Assembly (NCBI RefSeq): GCF_016834655.1
Contig: NZ_JAENHP010000005.1
Location: 124,001-188,000 of the forward strand
DNA length: 64,000 bases
Source: Paractinoplanes ovalisporus
Lineage (GTDB): Bacteria; Actinomycetota; Actinomycetes; Mycobacteriales; Micromonosporaceae
Reading direction: 5' to 3'
Numbering within the stretch: position 1 is the first letter of the stretch; every line of letters begins with the position of its first letter. The notes below the pieces were generated by a model. The model made no database searches. It worked only from the letters and a program-made list of their open reading frames with translations, and was not told the origin of the DNA. The position numbers and the translations under genes were made by a program. Below, in pieces: positions 16,151-24,580 of this stretch.

Positions 16151-16491
16151 TCCTGCACATCGTGCCCCGCGCCGCGTGGGAGGCCGCTCAGGCCGCCGGC
16201 GTCTACGAGGGCGACACCCTGGCCACCCAGGGCTACATCCACTGCTCGACCGAGCGGCAGGTCGACGGCCCGGCCAATTTCCTGTTCCACGGCCGTGACG
16301 ACCTGCTGCTGCTGGTGATCGACGAATCCCGCCTGCCGGTCCCCATCACCTGGGAACAGGGTGACCCACCGCTCCCCGACGGCAGTCCGTTCCCCCACCT
16401 GTACGCGGCCCTGCCGCTCGACGCCGTAACCGCGGTCCACGAATACCACCCGCAGCCCGACGGCTCGTTCGCCCCACCGACCGGCCTCTGA
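16147..16491 (+). CDS. DUF952 family protein
   Basis: 114 residues: ILHIVPRAAWEAAQ at the start, GYIHCSTERQV (the hallmark His-Cys-Ser), and HLYAALPLDAVTAV near the end. The function of the family is not established. The gene overlaps recG by four bases. Its last codons and stop (CCGACCGGCCTCTGA) are reiterated twice in the next 90 bases. Confidence 0.9.
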   Translation: MILHIVPRAAWEAAQAAGVYEGDTLATQGYIHCSTERQVDGPANFLFHGRDDLLLLVIDESRLPVPITWEQGDPPLPDGSPFPHLYAALPLDAVTAVHEYHPQPDGSFAPPTGL

Positions 16492-16580
16492 CAGCGCAGC
16501 CCGCTGGCTCCTCTGCCCCACCCACCGGCCTCCGACCGCACAGACCCGAAGGACCACCGACCGGCCTCCGACCGCACAAA
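16473..16580 (+). repeat. degenerate reiteration of the DUF952 gene 3' end (three copies)
   Basis: The terminal sequence CCACCGACCGGCCTCTGAC with a CGCACAG-like tail recurs at about 16518 (CCACCCACCGGCCTCCGACC) and 16554 (CCACCGACCGGCCTCCGACC). Spacing is 36-45 bases. The copies after the gene have CGA in place of the TGA stop. Confidence 0.8.
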
Positions 16581-16609
16581 AAAGCGCGCCGACCGAAGTC
16601 GGCGCGCTT
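16578..16609 (-). terminator. intrinsic terminator of the LPXTG protein gene
   Basis: Perfect 12-bp arms AAGCGCGCCGAC and GTCGGCGCGCTT around a CGAA loop. On the minus strand the stem is followed by six T residues (A-run at 16578-16583). It ends transcription from the gene stopping at 16624 and may also act on the incoming recG operon. Confidence 0.93.
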
Positions 16610-16623
16610 CTCTGTCATGGCGA

Positions 16624-17763
16624 TCAGGCGGTGAACTTCACCTTGCGGCGACGGGCCAGCATGAAGAGCACGGCACCGGCGGCCAGCAGGAGGGCCGCGC
16701 CACCGGCGATGCTGCCGGCGACCGGGCCGGTGACGGGCAGGCCGCCACCCTCACCCGGGGTCGACTCGGTGGGAGTCGGGGTCGGCGTCGCGTCGCAGTC
16801 GGCGGGCTTCTCCTCGTCGTCCCACTTCACCGGCTCGAACTCCTCGCCGTTGATCGTGGCGTTGACGACCAGGCCCTTCTCACCCTTGATGGTGACGGAC
16901 TTCTTCTCGCCGGCCTTGACGACCAGGGTCTGCTTCTCGCCCTTGTTCGGGCTGAAGACCGCGGTGACCTCGGTCTTGCCCTTGCTGTTGTCGATGTCGA
17001 AGATCAGCGAGTCACAGGTGACCTCGTAGCCGGCCTCGAAGTTGGGCGCCGGGGTGCAGTCCGCGGGCTGCTCCCACTTGCCGACCAGGATCGGCTTGCG
17101 GTTCTCGCCCTCGAAGACCAGGACCTTCTCGGCGTTCTCGGCCGGGATCTCGACCGCCACCGGCTCGTCGCCGGCCTTGACGGTGACCTTCTTCTCGAAG
17201 TCCTTCGAGCCCTTGATCGTGAAGACGGCGTCGGCCGTCGCGTCCTTGCCGTTGGCCAGGGTGACGGTCACACCCTCACACGAGGAGGCGAGCTGCGCGT
17301 CCGGCTTCGGCGTCTCCTCCTTGGAGCAGGTGCCGTGGAACTTGACGAAGCCCTTCTTGTGGTCGTACTGGATCCACTCGTCGCTCCACTTGACCTGCAC
17401 CTCGAGCTTCGCGAACTTGGCGTCGCCGCCGACTCGCTGGGTGCCGACGAGCGGCTCGTTGCTCTTGTGCGGGAACGCCGGGTCGGCGTCGTCCGGGGTG
17501 TGGACGATGCCCTCGACCGGGGTCGGGAACGACTCGACCTTGAGGAAGCGGTAGTTCTCGGCACCGGGCTCGTTGCCGTTGTCGGTGTTCACTTCCCAGG
17601 TGACGACCCACTCGCCGGTGGTCGTGTCACACGCCGCGCTGCCCTTCACGAAACTGTCGTGGGCACTCGCGGGCGACGCGAAGAACGCGACACCGGAAAG
17701 ACCGATGAGCGTTCCGGCAGCTACGGCGGTCAGACGCCGGAGCTTGGACTTCAGCAGGTTCAC
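16624..17763 (-). CDS. secreted LPXTG-anchored surface protein
   Basis: 379 residues. A signal peptide (LRRLTAVAAGTLIGLSGVAF, ending at ASPASA/H) is followed by an acidic/Lys-rich beta-type region with Ig-like repeats (KVTVKAGDEPVAVEI and TLVVKAGEKKSVTIKG are related units). Then come a Pro/Thr linker (TPTPTPTEST) and the sortase signal LPVTG at residues 342-346, with a hydrophobic segment and RRRK tail. The GTG at 17763 has AGGAG upstream, and the longer frame from 17982 is rejected. Sortase would attach it to peptidoglycan. Partner or ligand unknown. It is convergent with recG-DUF952. Confidence 0.88.
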   Translation of the reverse strand: MNLLKSKLRRLTAVAAGTLIGLSGVAFFASPASAHDSFVKGSAACDTTTGEWVVTWEVNTDNGNEPGAENYRFLKVESFPTPVEGIVHTPDDADPAFPHKSNEPLVGTQRVGGDAKFAKLEVQVKWSDEWIQYDHKKGFVKFHGTCSKEETPKPDAQLASSCEGVTVTLANGKDATADAVFTIKGSKDFEKKVTVKAGDEPVAVEIPAENAEKVLVFEGENRKPILVGKWEQPADCTPAPNFEAGYEVTCDSLIFDIDNSKGKTEVTAVFSPNKGEKQTLVVKAGEKKSVTIKGEKGLVVNATINGEEFEPVKWDDEEKPADCDATPTPTPTESTPGEGGGLPVTGPVAGSIAGGAALLLAAGAVLFMLARRRKVKFTA

Positions 17764-18109
17764 GCCTACTCCTGTCTGGGGAATCAGGGGTACGGCGCAA
17801 GGAAGCGGCGAGCCTCTCGCCCGGCGGTATGGGGGCGACGGCCTGCGACGACGCCTCCCCACGTCGTCAGCCGACAGTCGGTGGAGACGTCGGCAACAGC
17901 GCCTGACCATAACGACTAATAAGAATCTGGGAAATCCCTCAGAGCCGCTTAAAGGTCTTGATGCAGATCCGTGATTTTCCATTTACCGAACGGATCGGTG
18001 TCGATGCCGAGAGTGGTCGGCGGCTGCGGAATTGTTCACTCCGTGGTTGCGGTGCGTAAGTGGTGAAGTAGCTTCGAGTCGTGTTCACCGCAGAACCGCG
18101 AGAGGCGCC
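17764..18109. other. divergent intergenic region between the LPXTG gene and rsmD
   Basis: 346 bases. It contains the AGGAG leader of the minus-strand gene, an AT-richer patch around 17910-17990 (CATAACGACTAATAAGAATC) likely to hold its promoter, and GC-rich leader sequence for rsmD. No RNA gene or repeat is apparent. Confidence 0.5.
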
Positions 18110-18673
18110 ATGACCAGGATCATTGCGGGCGCGCACGGCGGGCGGCGACTGTCCGCTCCGGCCGGTGCGCTGACCCGGCCCACATCGGACCGGGTCCGGG
18201 AGGCGTTCTTCAGCGCGCTCGACTCCATGATCGATCTGGCCGGCGTCCGGTTCGCTGATCTTTATGCGGGTTCGGGGGCGGTCGGTCTGGAGGCGCTGTC
18301 TCGCGGGGCAAGTCACGCTCTTCTGGTCGAATCGGACGGCAAGGCGGCGCGGGTGATCCGCGAGAACATCGTGGCGCTGCGCGTCGGTCACGCCGCGCGG
18401 CTGGTCACCGGCAAGGTCGCCCAGGCCGTCGCGGGCCCGCCGGACGGGGGCGCCTACGACGTGGTGTTCGCCGATCCGCCGTACGCGGTGACCGACGCCG
18501 AACTGGTCGACGTGCAGCAATCGTTGATCGACTTCGGCTGGCTGACCTCCGGCGCGGTCGTGATTCTCGAGCGGGCCAGCCGTGGCGGCGCGGTGACCTG
18601 GGTGGACGGCATCACTGCGGACCGCAGTCGCAGGTATGGGGAGACGACGCTTTGGTACGGTCGCCGATCATGA
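18110..18673 (+). CDS. rsmD: 16S rRNA (guanine966-N2)-methyltransferase
   Basis: 187 residues, class I SAM methyltransferase of 30S assembly. Seen: RIIAGAHGGRRL at the start, RPTSDRVREAFFSAL, the SAM motif LYAGSGAVGLEALSRGA, and the catalytic tetrapeptide DPPY in VFADPPYAV. The ATG at 18110 gives the standard N-terminus MTRIIAG. The coaD start overlaps the stop by four bases, the usual rsmD-coaD pair. Confidence 0.95.
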   Translation: MTRIIAGAHGGRRLSAPAGALTRPTSDRVREAFFSALDSMIDLAGVRFADLYAGSGAVGLEALSRGASHALLVESDGKAARVIRENIVALRVGHAARLVTGKVAQAVAGPPDGGAYDVVFADPPYAVTDAELVDVQQSLIDFGWLTSGAVVILERASRGGAVTWVDGITADRSRRYGETTLWYGRRS

Positions 18674-19149
18674 GACGAGCGGTGTGTCCCGGCTCCTTCG
18701 ACCCGGTCACCAATGGACATCTCGACATCGTGGGCCGGGCCTCCCGGCTGTTCGACGAGGTGATCATCGGCGTTCTGATCAATCAGTCGAAGACGGGCCT
18801 CTTCACGATCGAGGAACGGATCGAGATGCTCGGCGAGGCGACCGCCTCGTACGAGAACGTCCGGGTCGCGTCCTTCCATGGCCTGCTCGTCGACTTCTGC
18901 CGGTCGCAGGGGGCGGCCGTGGTCGTCAAGGGCCTGCGCGCGGTCAGCGACTTCGACTACGAGTTGCAGATGGCGCAGATGAACATCGGGCTGTCCGGCG
19001 TGGAGACGCTGTTCATGCCGACCAACCCGCTCTACTCCTTCCTGTCGTCCAGCCTCGTGAAAGACGTCGTGAAGTGGGGTGGCGACGCCTCGGCCTACGT
19101 CCCCGACTTCGTCGGCGAGCGGCTGGTCACCCGCCTCAAGCAGAACTAG
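18670..19149 (+). CDS. coaD: phosphopantetheine adenylyltransferase
   Basis: 159 residues, transfers AMP to 4'-phosphopantetheine in coenzyme A synthesis. Seen: CPGSFDPVTNGHLDIV with the nucleotidyltransferase TxGH motif, VVKGLRAVSDFDYELQMA (substrate loop), and the SSSLVKDV segment of the ISS(S/T)xxR motif region. The ATG at 18670 is set by the ATGA overlap with rsmD. The TAG stop is part of the left arm of a large inverted repeat. Confidence 0.96.
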   Translation: MRRAVCPGSFDPVTNGHLDIVGRASRLFDEVIIGVLINQSKTGLFTIEERIEMLGEATASYENVRVASFHGLLVDFCRSQGAAVVVKGLRAVSDFDYELQMAQMNIGLSGVETLFMPTNPLYSFLSSSLVKDVVKWGGDASAYVPDFVGERLVTRLKQN

Positions 19150-19314
19150 GGTCTGTTTCGTAGCTGAGGCGGGGCTGCGTCGAGGTCCAGATTCCGCCTG
19201 GCGGCGTCCCGCGAAAACCCGGTTCCAACACCGGGAGCCGGGCTTCCACGGGCCACCACCAGACGAAATCTGGACCGCGCCTCGCTCCCACCCCAGCTAC
19301 GAAACAGACCCTAG
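19146..19314. repeat. 169-bp inverted-repeat element embedded at the coaD stop codon (MITE-like or long hairpin)
   Basis: The two 21-base ends are perfect inverted copies: left arm at 19146-19166 (CTAGGGTCTGTTTCGTAGCT), right arm at 19294-19314. Further complementary blocks lie inside, such as GGTCCAGATT against AATCTGGACC, and a CCGG-rich centre. The whole element can fold into one long stem. TA dinucleotides flank a GGGTCTG terminus, as expected if it were an IS630/mariner-type MITE. Alternatively it is a transcription terminator. A short relative lies at 57806. Confidence 0.75.
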
Positions 19315-19421
19315 CCGTACGCGGGACCTTCGGCGCGCCGGGAACGGGGCCGACGGTCACGCAGTAACGTGATCGGACCACGCTGTGTGGATCAGGCGGT
19401 TGGATGAGGAGTGAGGCACCG

Positions 19422-19919
19422 GTGGATCCGCTCGACCGCATCGACGAGATCATCGAGCTCGTGCAGGAAGCGCGAGCCGTGCCCATGTCGCGGATGAACT
19501 TCATGTTTGACCGGGGCGAGATGATCGAGCGCCTCGACGAGCTGCGCTCCGAGCTGCCGTCCGAGCTGCGCAAGGCGGCCGCCGTGCTCGAGGAGCGCGA
19601 CCGGATCATCGAGGCCGGCCGCCGCGAGGTCGACCGGATCATCAGCGAGGGTGAGACCGAACACGCCCGCCTGGTCTCGGTCAACGAGATCACCGTCTCG
19701 GCCGAGCACGAGGGCGCCCGGATCGTCGCCGAGGCCCGCAGCGAGGCCCAGCGGCTGCGCGAGGAGGTCGACGACTACGTCGACACCGCGCTGGCCAACT
19801 TCGAGCAGTTCCTGACCCGGGCGCTGGCGTCGATAGAGCGTGGCCGCGGCAAGATGCACGCGCTGCGCGAGATCGGCACCTTCCAGGGGGAAGACACCGA
19901 GAGGCCGCTGCCGTTCTAG
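19422..19919 (+). CDS. sepIVA: SepIVA-like DivIVA-family septation protein
   Basis: 165 residues, almost entirely coiled coil: VDPLDRIDEIIELVQEAR, then VMSRMNFMFDR-like hydrophobic turn, and long heptads (RREVDRIISEGETEHARLV). In mycobacteria the DivIVA-domain septation protein SepIVA is encoded beside the DUF177-rnc genes, and the same neighbour follows here, so a cell-division or septal-growth role is inferred. The GTG at 19422 has AGGAG ten bases upstream; the ATG at 19404 would place that ribosome site inside the gene. It is 90 bases before DUF177. Confidence 0.72.
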   Translation: MDPLDRIDEIIELVQEARAVPMSRMNFMFDRGEMIERLDELRSELPSELRKAAAVLEERDRIIEAGRREVDRIISEGETEHARLVSVNEITVSAEHEGARIVAEARSEAQRLREEVDDYVDTALANFEQFLTRALASIERGRGKMHALREIGTFQGEDTERPLPF

Positions 19920-20009
19920 AGGGGTCGGCCTCAACCGAGGGCGATTCGACGGTAGGGCGGCAGCTCAGGTAACCTTTCCTGTCGGCCTACCCATGGCTGA
20001 GGAAACACT

Positions 20010-20573
20010 ATGCCTAAGTCACCGCAGAGTCACCTGGATCCCAGGCAGCCGTTCGTCGTCGACACGACGAAGCTTCCACGGCAGCCTGGTGCGACGCGTG
20101 CCCTGAACAGGGTGATCGCGGCTCCGGTCGACCTCGGTCTGGAACTGATCTCGGTCCCCGAGGGGTCCGACGTCGAGCTCGATCTGACGCTCACGTCGGT
20201 CTCCGAAGGGGTCTATGTCAGCGGCAGGGTCCGCGGTTCGCTCACGGGCGAGTGCGGTCGCTGCCTCAACGAGATCAGCGAGTCCTTCGACGTCACGATC
20301 GCGGAGCTGTTCGCCTACGAGGACAGCACCACCGAGGAGACGACCGACGAGGACGAGGTGGGCCGGATGCAGGGCGACCTGCTCGACCTGGAGCCGGCTG
20401 TGCGGGACGCGGTGGTGCTGACGCTGCCGACCAACCCGCTGTGCCGGCCGGACTGCCCAGGCTTGTGCCCCGAGTGCGGGGTGCACTTCGACGACCTCCC
20501 GGCTGACCACAGCCACGAGGAAGTCGATCCCCGCTGGGCCGCTTTGCGCAACCTAACGAACACCAAGGAGTAG
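20010..20573 (+). CDS. DUF177 (YceD) family protein
   Basis: 187 residues. Acidic protein with the YceD hallmark GECGRCL (C-x2-C) and a second cysteine cluster NPLCRPDCPGLCPECG (CxxxC, CxxC), suggesting zinc binding. The C-terminus DPRWAALRNL is typical. YceD is linked in other bacteria and plants to 23S rRNA accumulation. It directly precedes rpmF (five bases between them), as in most bacteria. Confidence 0.93.
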   Translation: MPKSPQSHLDPRQPFVVDTTKLPRQPGATRALNRVIAAPVDLGLELISVPEGSDVELDLTLTSVSEGVYVSGRVRGSLTGECGRCLNEISESFDVTIAELFAYEDSTTEETTDEDEVGRMQGDLLDLEPAVRDAVVLTLPTNPLCRPDCPGLCPECGVHFDDLPADHSHEEVDPRWAALRNLTNTKE

Positions 20574-20578
20574 GTACC

Positions 20579-20752
20579 GTGGCCGTCCCCAAGCGCAAGA
20601 TGTCGCGCAGCAACACCCGGTCCCGCCGGGCGAACTGGAAGGCGACCGCGGTCTCGACCGTGGCCTGCCCCCAGTGCAAGTCGCCGAAGCTGCCGCACAC
20701 CGCCTGCTCGGTCTGCGGCACCTACAACGGCCGTCAGGTCCTCGAGGTCTGA
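20579..20752 (+). CDS. rpmF: 50S ribosomal protein L32, zinc-binding form
   Basis: 57 residues, starting VAVPKRKMSRSNTRSRRANW, the standard bL32 start. A zinc ribbon of C30/C33 (CPQC) and C43/C46 (CSVC) is present. The GTG at 20579 has AAGGAG about ten bases upstream, overlapping the DUF177 stop. The DUF177-rpmF-plsX order is conserved and couples ribosome and lipid synthesis genes. Confidence 0.96.
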   Translation: MAVPKRKMSRSNTRSRRANWKATAVSTVACPQCKSPKLPHTACSVCGTYNGRQVLEV

Positions 20753-20763
20753 GTCGCGCATAA

Positions 20764-21774
20764 GTGACGCGCCCGATCACCGGGCGGGTCGCACCTGCGC
20801 ACCGGCGACCGATCGGTGCCACGGCTTCCGGACAGGTGACTGTCGGGGAGCCGGGCACCGCGCGGATCGCCGTCGACCTCCTCGGCGGGGACCATGCTCC
20901 CGCCGTCGTGGTTGACGGCGCTCTGCGCGCCTGCCAGGCCGACCCGGCCCTTCACCTGCTGCTCGTCGGCCCCCTCGAAGCGGCCGACGCGGTTCTTGCT
21001 GCCCTGCCACCGGGCGATCAGGCCCGGATCAGCACGCTGCCCATAGCTCCGGGCGACCCGGTCGACAGCTGGGTCGAGTCCGGGGTGCGCTCGGCTGTGC
21101 TCGCGGTCGCCCAGGGCGCCGCCGACGCCGTTCTCTCCGCCGGCAACACCGGCGCCACCGTCACCTCGGCCGCGCTCGGCCTGGGCCGCCGCCCGGGTGT
21201 GCGCCGGCCGCCTCTCGCCGCCGTGCTGCCCACCCGCGCCGGCCGGCTCCTCCTGCTCGACGTGGGCTCCTCGGTCGACCCCGACGAGGAGACCGTCGCC
21301 ATGCACGCCCGCCTGGGTTCCGCGTACGCGAAAGTGGTCCATGGGGTTGATGAGCCCCGCGTCGGCCTGCTGACCATCGGCACCGAGCGCGGCAAGGGCG
21401 ACCGGCTCCGACGCGCCCTGCCCGCCCGGCTGGCCGGCCTCGACCTGCCCGGCGGCGGTCGTTACGTGGGCCTGGTCGAGGGCAACGACGTGGTCACCGG
21501 CGCCATCGCCGACGTCGTGGTGACCGACGGGTTCACGGGCAATGTGCTGCTCAAGGGACTCGAGACCGCGTACGCGGAAATCGGCAGTCCCCACCCCGAG
21601 ATCCCGGCCCGCGCCGCCCTGCTCCTCGGCGTCGAGGGCACGGTGGTCGTCTGCCACGGCGCCGCCAGCGGCCCCGATCTCGCCGCCGGCATCGCCTTCG
21701 CCGCCCAGCTTCATCGCCAAGCCGCGGTCGCGGCGATGGCCGAGATGATCGAAACACAACGAGGTGCCTCATGA
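20764..21774 (+). CDS. plsX: phosphate acyltransferase PlsX
   Basis: 336 residues. Converts acyl-ACP to acyl-phosphate for glycerolipid synthesis. Seen: RIAVDLLGGDHAP (the DAMGGD-like motif), LSAGNTGATVTSAALGLGR (the SAGNTGA hallmark), LLLLDVGSSVD, LLTIGTERGKG, VEGNDVVTG and VTDGFTGNVLLK. The first ~30 residues before RIAVDLL are a variable tail, so the start could be later (a GTG near 20835). ATGA overlap with rnc. Confidence 0.93.
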   Translation: MTRPITGRVAPAHRRPIGATASGQVTVGEPGTARIAVDLLGGDHAPAVVVDGALRACQADPALHLLLVGPLEAADAVLAALPPGDQARISTLPIAPGDPVDSWVESGVRSAVLAVAQGAADAVLSAGNTGATVTSAALGLGRRPGVRRPPLAAVLPTRAGRLLLLDVGSSVDPDEETVAMHARLGSAYAKVVHGVDEPRVGLLTIGTERGKGDRLRRALPARLAGLDLPGGGRYVGLVEGNDVVTGAIADVVVTDGFTGNVLLKGLETAYAEIGSPHPEIPARAALLLGVEGTVVVCHGAASGPDLAAGIAFAAQLHRQAAVAAMAEMIETQRGAS

Positions 21775-22544
21775 GTGACAAGCGTCGCCGGCCGCCGACC
21801 CTGCCCCTGGAGGAGGCCTTCGGCGTCCCCCTCGAGCCCGGTCTGCTCGAGCGCGCGCTCACCCACCGGTCGTACGCGTACGAGAACGGCGGACTGCCCA
21901 CCAACGAGCGCCTGGAGTTCCTGGGCGACTCGGTGCTGGGCGTCGTGATCACCTCGGCGCTGTTCCACAACCACCCCGACCTGCCCGAGGGCCAGCTGGC
22001 CAAGCTGCGCGCCAGCGTGGTCAACATGCACGCGCTGGCCGACGTGGCCCGTGGCCTGGGCGAACAGGGACTCGGCCGGCACCTGCTGCTCGGCAAGGGC
22101 GAGGAGACGACCGGTGGACGCGACAAGGCCAGCATCCTGGCCGACACGCTGGAGGCACTGCTCGGCGCGATCTATCTCGAACACGGCCTGGACGTCGCCG
22201 GCGAGGTCATCCACCGCCTGTTCGACCCGCTGATGGCCGAGTCGGCCGGCCGCGGCGCCGCGCTCGACTGGAAGACCAGCCTGCAGGAGCTGACCGCGGC
22301 GCTCGGGCTGGGCGTGCCCGACTACGTGATCGAGGACTCCGGCCCCGACCACGCCAAGACGTTCACCGCCTGGGTGGTCGTGGCCGGCGAGCGCTACGGC
22401 GGCTCCGAGGGGCGCAGCAAGAAGCAGGCCGAGCAGCGGGCCGCCGCGGCCGCCTGGCGCATCCTCACCGAGCGCACGAGTGAGCCGGACGGCGCGGTGC
22501 TGGACAAGCCGTCGGACGAGCCTGCGGACGAACCGGACCAGTGA
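21771..22544 (+). CDS. rnc: ribonuclease III
   Basis: 257 residues. The catalytic domain has the signature NERLEFLGDSVLG near residue 45 and the second acidic site DTLEALLGAIYLE. A C-terminal dsRNA-binding domain follows (KTSLQEL, GGSEGRSKKQAEQRAAAAAW), with a short acidic tail. It processes rRNA and double-stranded RNA. Start overlaps plsX (ATGA), stop overlaps the membrane GT. Confidence 0.96.
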   Translation: MSDKRRRPPTLPLEEAFGVPLEPGLLERALTHRSYAYENGGLPTNERLEFLGDSVLGVVITSALFHNHPDLPEGQLAKLRASVVNMHALADVARGLGEQGLGRHLLLGKGEETTGGRDKASILADTLEALLGAIYLEHGLDVAGEVIHRLFDPLMAESAGRGAALDWKTSLQELTAALGLGVPDYVIEDSGPDHAKTFTAWVVVAGERYGGSEGRSKKQAEQRAAAAAWRILTERTSEPDGAVLDKPSDEPADEPDQ

Positions 22545-23710
22545 GTCCCGAAGCGCAGGAACAGCCCGCCCAGCGGGAAAGGCTGTGGGACCTCGCGGGC
22601 GGCTGGCGCGGTGCGGGCATCGCGGTCGGCATCTTCGCGCTGACCCGGGTCGCTCAGCTGCTCATCCTGGGCTGGCTCGATGCGGCCGATGACGAACCTC
22701 TCGGCGTACGGGACCGCCTGCTCGTCTGGGACGGCGGGTGGTTCCTGCGCGTGGCCGTCGACGGCTACCCCCACGGCTACACGTTCGACGCGGCCGGCCG
22801 GATGGAGGGCAACGAGCTCGCGTTCTTCCCCGTCTACCCGATGCTCATCCGGTTCGTGTCCGCCCTCGGCATCCCGGCGAGCACGGCCGCGCTGGTGGTC
22901 AGCTGGCTGGCCGCGATCGGGGCGGCGGTCGCGCTGCACCTGCTGGGCACGTCGCTCTACGGCAAGCGCACCGGGTGGGCGCTGGTCGCCATCTGCTTCA
23001 GCGCGCCCGTAGCCGTCGTCTTCTCGATGGCGTACTCGGAAGGGGTCTTCCTCGCCCTGGTGGCCGGGATGCTGGCCGCCGCCCACCGGCGCGTGTGGTG
23101 GGCGGCCGGCCTGCTCGGCCTGGCCGCCGCCCTGACCCGACCGACCGGCGCCGCCGCGGCCGTGGCGCTGGCGGTGGCCGCGCTGCTGGCGGTCCGCGAG
23201 TCCCGCGAGAAGATCTGGCAGCCGCTCGGGGCGGCGATGCTGGCGCTGGCCGGGGTGCCGCTCTTCCTGGCCTGGGTGGGCTGGCGGGTCGGCGACCCCG
23301 CGGCCTGGTTCCGCATCCAGTCCGCGGGCTGGGGCACCGCCTTCGACTTCGGCTCCAGCACGCTGTCGTTCCTCGGCACGACCCTGTCGACCGGGGACGG
23401 GTGGGTGCCGATCAGCGTGGCCTTCATCCTGCTGGCCGCCCCGGCCGCGGCCGGGGTCGCGCTGGCGCAACGGCCGTGGCTGCCGCTCGCCGTCTACGGG
23501 ATCATCGCCATGGTGCTCGTCTACGGCCAGGCCGGGTTCTACCACTCGAAGCCGCGCCTGCTCGTGCCCGTACTGTTGACGCTGCTCCCCGCCGCGATCG
23601 CCGCCGGCCGGGCCCGCCCCCGGGTCGCCGTGCTCGCGATCAGCGCGTGGGCCGCGTTCGGCCTCTGGTACGGCGCCTACCTGGTCGCCGTCTGGCCATA
23701 CACACTCTGA
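22541..23710 (+). CDS. PIG-V-like GT-C mannosyltransferase (polytopic membrane protein)
   Basis: 389 residues with about ten hydrophobic segments. An early lumenal/extracytoplasmic loop carries WDGGWFLRVAVDGYP, the WD-containing catalytic loop of PIG-V/GT-C enzymes, followed by NELAFFPVYPML. It probably uses polyprenyl-phosphate-mannose to mannosylate a lipid or protein outside the membrane. It overlaps rnc by four bases, an unusual partner for rnc; in many actinobacteria mutM follows rnc directly. Substrate not determinable. Confidence 0.8.
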   Translation: MSPEAQEQPAQRERLWDLAGGWRGAGIAVGIFALTRVAQLLILGWLDAADDEPLGVRDRLLVWDGGWFLRVAVDGYPHGYTFDAAGRMEGNELAFFPVYPMLIRFVSALGIPASTAALVVSWLAAIGAAVALHLLGTSLYGKRTGWALVAICFSAPVAVVFSMAYSEGVFLALVAGMLAAAHRRVWWAAGLLGLAAALTRPTGAAAAVALAVAALLAVRESREKIWQPLGAAMLALAGVPLFLAWVGWRVGDPAAWFRIQSAGWGTAFDFGSSTLSFLGTTLSTGDGWVPISVAFILLAAPAAAGVALAQRPWLPLAVYGIIAMVLVYGQAGFYHSKPRLLVPVLLTLLPAAIAAGRARPRVAVLAISAWAAFGLWYGAYLVAVWPYTL

Positions 23711-23725
23711 CCAGGGAGGGTCGCA

Positions 23726-24580
23726 GTGCCTGAACTGCCCGAGGTCGAGACCGTGCGGCAGGGCCTGGCCAAATGGGTCGTGGGCCGCACGATCAGGTCC
23801 GTCGAGGTGCACCACCCCCGCGCGATCCGCCGCCACCTGACCGGCGACGCGCACTTCATCGCCCTGCTGAACGGCCGCACGATCACCGACGTGTCCCGCC
23901 GCGGCAAATACCTCTGGTTCCCGCTCGACTCGGGCGACGCCGTGATCGGCCACCTCGGCATGAGCGGTCAGCTGCTCATGCAGCCGGCCGAGGCCGAGGA
24001 CGAGAAACACCTGCGGATCCGGTTCACGTTCACCGACGACGGCCCCGAGCTGCGCTTCGTCGACCAGCGCACGTTCGGCGGGCTGTCGGTCTCGGAGGGC
24101 GGCGCCGACCTGCCCGACGAGATCGCCCACATCGCCCGCGACCCGATGGACCCGCTCTTCGACGACGAGCTGTTCGTGGCCAGGCTGCGGGCCAAGCACA
24201 CCGAGGTCAAGCGGGCGCTGCTCGACCAGACGCTCATCTCGGGTGTTGGCAACATCTATGCCGACGAGGCCCTGTGGCGGGCCCAGCTGCACGGCGCGCG
24301 GCTCACAGATCAACTGACCCGGCCCGCCGTACGCCGTCTGCTCGCCCATGTGCGGGACGTGCTCGCCGAAGCGATCGTCGCCGGCGGGACCAGCTTCGAC
24401 GAGCTCTACGTCAACGTGAACGGCGAGAGCGGCTACTTCGACCGGTCGCTCAACGCCTACGGCCGGGAGGGCCAGCCGTGCCACCGGTGCGGCACGATCA
24501 TGCGGCGGGAGCAGTTCATGAACCGCTCCTCGTTCAGCTGTCCGCGCTGCCAGCCCCGCCCACGTACGATTCGGCGCTGA
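23726..24580 (+). CDS. mutM: formamidopyrimidine-DNA glycosylase
   Basis: 284 residues, base-excision repair of 8-oxoguanine. N-terminal PELPEVETVRQGL supplies the catalytic proline after Met removal. Other marks are RRGKYLWFPL (catalytic lysine), HLGMSGQL, GNIYADEALWRA, and the C-terminal zinc finger CHRCGTIMRRE...CPRCQ. The GTG at 23726 has GGGAGGG upstream. Its 3' end overlaps the convergent spherulin-like gene by 47 bases. Confidence 0.96.
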   Translation: MPELPEVETVRQGLAKWVVGRTIRSVEVHHPRAIRRHLTGDAHFIALLNGRTITDVSRRGKYLWFPLDSGDAVIGHLGMSGQLLMQPAEAEDEKHLRIRFTFTDDGPELRFVDQRTFGGLSVSEGGADLPDEIAHIARDPMDPLFDDELFVARLRAKHTEVKRALLDQTLISGVGNIYADEALWRAQLHGARLTDQLTRPAVRRLLAHVRDVLAEAIVAGGTSFDELYVNVNGESGYFDRSLNAYGREGQPCHRCGTIMRREQFMNRSSFSCPRCQPRPRTIRR

